DNA from: JAVKFF01 sp040226215
GTDB lineage: Bacteria > Pseudomonadota > Alphaproteobacteria > DSM-16000 > Inquilinaceae
DNA length: 10,723 bases
Assembly: GCA_040226215.1 (NCBI GenBank)
Contig: JAVKFF010000138.1
Coordinates: forward strand, 1-10,723
Direction of reading: 5' to 3'
Shown here: positions 7,441-10,723 of the stretch, one piece after another
How the letters are laid out: every line of letters starts with the position of its first letter
How positions within the stretch are numbered: position 1 is the first letter of the stretch
Notes under the pieces: generated by a model
The model's input: only the letters and a program-made list of their open reading frames with translations
Told to the model about the DNA's origin: nothing
Databases searched by the model: none
Translations under genes and position numbers: made by a program

Positions 7441-7602
7441 GATTCACTTAAGCGACTCGGTTGCCGGGGGTGATTGCTTTCAACTGCGGATTCCGGCATC
7501 AGGGATCACGGGCAACAGGTCAACGATAACGACAGACCGGCCCCGGGGGTGCGAATCCGTCGGGTCGGCAACGGGATGGATAGGGTGGTCGCACGCAGCC
7601 GC

Positions 7603-8493
7603 ATGGATTGGGACAAGCTTCGCGTCTTCCACGCCGTGGCGGAGGCGGGCAGCTTCACCCATGCCGGCGAGAAGCTGAACCTCAGCCAGTCGGCGGTCAG
7701 CCGGCAGATCAGCGCGCTGGAGGAAAGCCTCAACGTGCCGCTGTTCCACCGCCATGCCCGCGGCCTGATCCTGACCGAGCAGGGAGAACTGCTCTACAAG
7801 ACCGCGCACGAGGTGTTCGCCAAGCTGTCGATCACCGAGGCCCAGCTGATGGAGAGCAAGCAGCAGGCCTCCGGTCCGCTCAAGGTGACGACCACCGTCG
7901 CCTTCGGCTCGACCTGGCTGACCCCGCGGGTGCGCGAGTTCCTCACCCTCTATTCGGACATCGAGCTCAGCCTGGTCATCGACGACAACGAGCTCGACCT
8001 CGGCATGCGCGAGGCCGACGTCGCCATCCGCATGACCCAGCCGCGCCAGCCCGACCTGATCCAGCGCCACCTGATGACCGTGCGCTTCCACATCTACGGC
8101 TCGGTCGACTACCTGAAGCGGCGCGGCATTCCGGAAACTGTGGACGACCTGAAGAACCACGACCTCATCACCTACGGCTATGACAGCCGGCCGCCGATCC
8201 AGGACATCAACTGGATCACCGTGGTCGGCGACCCCGAGCCGGGCAGCCGCAAGGTGATCCTGGAGGTCAACAACCAGTACGCCATCTATCGCGCCGTGCG
8301 CTCGGGCCTCGGTCTCGCCGCCCTGCCCGACTACATGGTCGACCCGTCGCTCAACGTGGTGCGCGTGCTGCCCGAGGTCGAAGGCCCGAAGGCGGAGTGC
8401 TACTTCGTCTATGCCGAGGAGCTGCGCCATTCCAAGCGCATATCGGTCTTCCGTGACTTCCTCCTGAAGAAGGTCGCCGAAGGCACCTTCTGA
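7603..8493 (+). CDS. lsrB: LysR-type transcriptional regulator, LsrB/VtlR-like
   Basis: The product is 296 residues, normal for LysR regulators. The N-terminal winged helix-turn-helix is at residues about 5-62 (AVAEAGSFTHAGEKLNLSQS, then AVSRQISALEESLNVPLFHR). A linker helix follows (to about 88), then a two-lobed effector domain at about 92-290. The N-terminus MDWDKLRVFHAVAEAGSFTH and the position after trxB are as I recall for LsrB of Sinorhizobium and VtlR of Brucella, which control envelope, redox and host-interaction genes. The protein has one cysteine only, Cys266, so the disulfide-based sensing reported for S. meliloti LsrB cannot be internal here. The start could be ATG 7576, adding nine residues. 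I prefer 7603 because the conserved sequence begins there, although its Shine-Dalgarno (AGGGTGG) is 14 bases away. The symbol is by homology and synteny. Confidence 0.88.
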   Translation: MDWDKLRVFHAVAEAGSFTHAGEKLNLSQSAVSRQISALEESLNVPLFHRHARGLILTEQGELLYKTAHEVFAKLSITEAQLMESKQQASGPLKVTTTVAFGSTWLTPRVREFLTLYSDIELSLVIDDNELDLGMREADVAIRMTQPRQPDLIQRHLMTVRFHIYGSVDYLKRRGIPETVDDLKNHDLITYGYDSRPPIQDINWITVVGDPEPGSRKVILEVNNQYAIYRAVRSGLGLAALPDYMVDPSLNVVRVLPEVEGPKAECYFVYAEELRHSKRISVFRDFLLKKVAEGTF

Positions 8494-8563
8494 GCACCTC
8501 GCCCCATCCCTGCCATCATCCGGCGCAGACTGGTTCTGCCGCACCGCCGGGTGCCGGGCCGTT

Positions 8564-8568
8564 GGAGG
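8564..8568 (+). promoter_or_regulatory. Shine-Dalgarno of the 8573 gene, supporting two ATGs
   Basis: GGAGG, within a run of G, lies four bases before ATG 8573 and ten before ATG 8579. Both codons are in frame, so the start could be either; the difference is two residues in the signal-peptide N-region. Confidence 0.5.
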
Positions 8569-8572
8569 GGGG

Positions 8573-9445
8573 ATGCCGATGCGCGGTGCCGCAATATCGT
8601 CAGCCGGGCGGGGATCGACGCGAACGATCGGGCGCCACGCCGGAGTCCACGCCGCCATCCTGGCAGTGACGCTGCTCTCGGGCACGGGGGTCGCCTCCGC
8701 GCAGACGCCGCCCGACGAGGTGCCGCTGCCGGGCTATTTTGCCGTGCCGCTGGACTTCGCGGCGGCAAGCCATGTCAGCCTGGACAACGCGTGGGTCGAC
8801 TATCTCGGCTCCATCGCCGATCCGGCCGCCTGCGACGGCGACCCGGGCTACCGGCTGCGGCTCGAGGGGCTGGGCCTTGTGGCGGCCTATTACGGCCTGG
8901 CCGAGCACCTTTTCCTCGGCGGTGCGCCGTCGGAGGACGGCTGGGGCTACGCCGTCTACGACGACTGGTACGCCTTCGACGAGGGGCGCGACTGGACAAC
9001 CGCCGGCGACCTGCTGAAGGCCGTGCCGGCCGACTTGCGCGAGGTCTGGATCGACCAGGCCGTCGACGCCGTGCCGATCGCCGACCGGCGCCGCCTCCTG
9101 GCGGCGGTTGAAGCCTATCTCGCCGCCTACGGCCCGATCGCCACCTTCGTCGCCAACGATCCGGCGCGCGCCGACGACCTGGTCGGCGACCTCTATGCCG
9201 GCCGCGTGCCGCTGTCGCTCGCCGGCACCGGCCTGCCGGATGTCGGCGATGGCTGCGATCACGCCCAGGCCTATCTGCATCTCGGCATCGGCCGGGACGA
9301 GACCTATGTCGCCGTGCCCTCGGTCTCCACCGTCGTGCGCACCTTCTGGCTGCGCCGCCATGCCGAGGGCAACCAGCGCCTGGTCCACGACCTGCTGGCC
9401 CACGCCCATGACGCACTGACGGCGGCCATTCCGGTCAAGGACTAA
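8573..9445 (+). CDS. Exported protein of unknown family, acidic and aromatic-rich
   Basis: The product is 290 residues. The N-region is long and basic (residues 1-24); the hydrophobic core (25-40, HAAILAVTLLSGTGV) ends in ASA|QT with cleavage after residue 43 or so, so it is probably periplasmic. The mature protein is acidic. It has an aromatic cluster at about 106-141 that includes AAYYGLAEHLFLGGAP, GWGYAVYDDWYAF and DEGRDW. A helical middle runs from about 143 to 210, and a C-terminal part has His and Asp (DGCDHAQAYLHLG 226-238; LVHDLLAHAHDAL 270-282). Cys87 and Cys228 are the only mature cysteines. I do not recognise a family. It lies 79 bases after the lysR stop, so co-transcription with lysR is possible, and it is convergent with a TraB/GumN-like gene. 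The His-rich C-terminal residues might bind metal, but no defined motif is visible. Confidence 0.78.
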   Translation: MPMRGAAISSAGRGSTRTIGRHAGVHAAILAVTLLSGTGVASAQTPPDEVPLPGYFAVPLDFAAASHVSLDNAWVDYLGSIADPAACDGDPGYRLRLEGLGLVAAYYGLAEHLFLGGAPSEDGWGYAVYDDWYAFDEGRDWTTAGDLLKAVPADLREVWIDQAVDAVPIADRRRLLAAVEAYLAAYGPIATFVANDPARADDLVGDLYAGRVPLSLAGTGLPDVGDGCDHAQAYLHLGIGRDETYVAVPSVSTVVRTFWLRRHAEGNQRLVHDLLAHAHDALTAAIPVKD

Positions 9446-9448
9446 AGC

Positions 9449-9496
9449 GGATCATGCCTTGACGGAGCCGGGGCCGGCTCCGTCATGCCGTGATCC
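9449..9496. terminator. Nested hairpin, probable bidirectional terminator
   Basis: A 12-bp perfect inner stem, TGACGGAGCCGG (9460-9471) with CCGGCTCCGTCA (9474-9485), sits inside outer arms GGATCA (9449-9454) and TGATCC (9491-9496). It lies exactly between the stops of two convergent genes (9445 and 9506). There is no clear T-run, so Rho or another mechanism may contribute. Confidence 0.65.
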
Positions 9497-9505
9497 TGTC
9501 TAGGC

Positions 9506-10456
9506 TCAGCCTTTCGGGCGTCCGCTCATGCCGCCGTTGGCTCCGTCACCGCCATCCAGGCCTCCCAGCGGCACGGGCTGAACCTGAAAGCCCTGCCCGA
9601 CCAGCAGGTCCAGCACGCCGCCCTCGTCGGGCAGGTGCGCCGCGCCGATGGCGAACAGCGCCGCGCGCCCCGCCATCACCGCGCCGATGCGCTCGGCCAT
9701 CACCTGGTTGCGATCGTAGAGCGCGCTTTGCATCAGCGCCTCGTTGTCGGCGACGTTGCCATAGGCCATGGCGCCCAGGGCCAGCGACCACACGGTCGGC
9801 AGGTCGCCCGCCACATAGGCATCGGTGATCTCCTCTGCCGCATCGGGATTGTCCTGGAGGAAGTCGAGCGCCCCCTCGATCATCGCCACCGGCTCCGCCT
9901 CGCCGAGGTCGCGCAGCACGGCCAGCTGCTCCTCGACGCTCTCCAGCCCATGGACCGGCCGGTCGAGTTCGCGGGCCAGCGCCTCCACCTCCACGTCGAC
10001 GAAGGTGCCGGCCGACATCTGGTCGGGATAGAAGGTCAGCGTGCCGGCCAGCCAGGCGGGCATGTTGCGCAAGGCCGCGGCGTTGATGCCGTAGGGCTCG
10101 AGCTCGGCCAGCAGGCGGGCGAACAGCGCCTCGCCCAGCACCTCGTCGAGCGGCGGCCGGCTGGCGTCGAAGATCAGCGCCATCATCTCGCCGGACATCG
10201 CCTCGGCCTCGGCGAAGGAAAGCTCGGTGTAGACGACATCCACCTCCTCGATCGGCCCGCGCAAGCGCTCCACCAGCGCGATGGCGCGCGGATCGCCGAC
10301 ATGCATGGTGCCGAACAGATAGCCCGCATTGCCGTTCGGATGGCGCAGATGCCAGAGCAGCGAGTCGGAATAGGACGGGGCGTCGCCGGGCGACTGCGCC
10401 GGCGCGGCGACCGGCATGGCGAGAAGGAGCAGACAGGCGGCAAGCAGGCGTTTCAT
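9506..10456 (-). CDS. Exported TraB/GumN family protein
   Basis: The product is 316 residues with a signal peptide (MKRLLAACLLLLAMPVAAPA, cleavage near residue 20), so periplasmic or anchored outside the inner membrane. The family hallmarks are present. The first is the GTMH motif at 49-52 (LFGTMHVGD), followed by Glu78 (TEL). Next comes HGLESVEEQL at 169-178 and the Arg/Asn turn YDRNQVMAERI at 247-257. The last is the second GxxH, GAAHL at 271-275, followed by PDEGGVLDLL. TraB/GumN proteins are related to the Tiki-type metal-dependent proteases, in which the two GxxH motifs and Glu bind metal. GumN lies in the xanthan gum cluster in Xanthomonas, but most bacterial members have no known substrate. 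The C-terminal tail (about 299-316) is Gly-rich. The start is supported by GGGGAAAA just upstream. The gene appears monocistronic. Confidence 0.93.
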   Translation of the reverse strand: MKRLLAACLLLLAMPVAAPAQSPGDAPSYSDSLLWHLRHPNGNAGYLFGTMHVGDPRAIALVERLRGPIEEVDVVYTELSFAEAEAMSGEMMALIFDASRPPLDEVLGEALFARLLAELEPYGINAAALRNMPAWLAGTLTFYPDQMSAGTFVDVEVEALARELDRPVHGLESVEEQLAVLRDLGEAEPVAMIEGALDFLQDNPDAAEEITDAYVAGDLPTVWSLALGAMAYGNVADNEALMQSALYDRNQVMAERIGAVMAGRAALFAIGAAHLPDEGGVLDLLVGQGFQVQPVPLGGLDGGDGANGGMSGRPKG

Positions 10457-10500
10457 GGCTTTTCCCCAGGGCGCGGCGTGCCCGCTGCGTGGGCGAGCGA

Positions 10501-10517
10501 GGTCACCTCAGGTGACC
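10501..10517. promoter_or_regulatory. 17-bp interrupted palindrome upstream of the GumN-like gene
   Basis: GGTCACC-TCA-GGTGACC is a perfect palindrome with 7-bp arms, ending 45 bases before the 10456 start on the minus strand. The first arm is also part of GAGGTCACCTC (10499-10509), so two palindromes overlap. It is a good operator candidate for the 9506-10456 gene; the regulator is unknown. Confidence 0.5.
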
Positions 10518-10590
10518 AGCGCACTATGCCATCCGCAGGGCATCGCCGCCATCCGGCAGGCGCCGTTCGCTCCCACGAGGACACCCGGCC

Positions 10591-10721
10591 GATCCCGGCT
10601 CACCCTGCGCTCGGCCGTGCTGACGCCAAGAATTTTGTTCTAGTAACCACACCCAAACCTCGTGGTCCCGTGCGCGGTGCAGCACGAAGTGATCCACCGC
10701 AGACCCGGGACCGGCCGCCCG
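10591..10721 (+). repeat. Composite palindromic intergenic repeat, copy 4
   Basis: It has the same order as copy 3: left hairpin, AT-rich spacer ending ACACCCAAACC, right hairpin. Bases 10665-10721 match 2888-2944 at 54 of 57 positions. The left hairpin is damaged: its right side reads CGGCCGTGCTGACG where copy 3 has CGGCCGGGACGACG. The inner pairing of the right hairpin is also weakened by G-to-A changes. The window ends two bases later, so the neighbouring gene cannot be seen. Confidence 0.78.
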
Positions 10722-10723
10722 TC

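Noticed and set aside
8525..8539. GCAGA-CTGGT-TCTGC hairpin as a lysR terminator
   Set aside because: It has a 5-bp stem with no T-run; too weak to call.
7480..8685. A 401-codon frame antisense to the lysR gene
   Set aside because: It is a shadow of a conserved LysR gene and shows no recognisable domain.

Overview
The window is GC-rich chromosomal DNA that looks alphaproteobacterial. The evidence is the Lrp/AsnC-trxB-LysR (LsrB-like) gene order known from Rhizobiales and relatives, an EttA of the usual alphaproteobacterial form, and short intergenic palindromes of the CCCGGGC/GACCCGGGA type. I cannot place it below class. Eight protein genes have a clear role or a clear secretion signal, and a ninth small gene is unrecognised. 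There is one tRNA. I see no phage, transposase, integrase or CRISPR array.

Layout. Bases 31-657 encode an exported protein of unknown function. It converges on ettA (965-2644, minus strand), the ribosome-associated ABC-F ATPase, and two tandem copies of a composite palindromic repeat lie between them. Another copy lies between ettA and a small exported Gly-rich protein (2960-3430, minus). A tRNA with anticodon CAU (3619-3695, minus), probably the lysidine-modified Ile2 species, follows. A small basic unknown protein (3801-4130) and a chromate efflux transporter chrA (4273-5520) are on the plus strand. chrA converges, with a 21-base gap, on an Lrp/AsnC regulator (5542-6024, minus).

The regulator is divergent from trxB (6269-7249), the thioredoxin reductase. 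After a 353-base regulatory-looking gap comes a LysR regulator of the LsrB/VtlR type (7603-8493). Then come an exported protein of unknown family (8573-9445) and, convergent with it across a strong nested hairpin, an exported TraB/GumN family protein (9506-10456, minus). The right edge carries a fourth copy of the composite repeat.

How the parts fit. The lrp-trxB-lysR block is the only obvious functional cluster: a disulfide-reduction enzyme flanked by two regulators, probably linked to redox or envelope physiology. The rest are housekeeping or single-gene functions. Four exported proteins, three of unknown family, are scattered through 10 kb without forming an operon. I do not see a convincing new multi-gene system. 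The best leads are the composite repeat family, the cysteine-poor LsrB homologue, and several unassigned palindromes beside chrA, trxB, lysR and the gumN-like gene.
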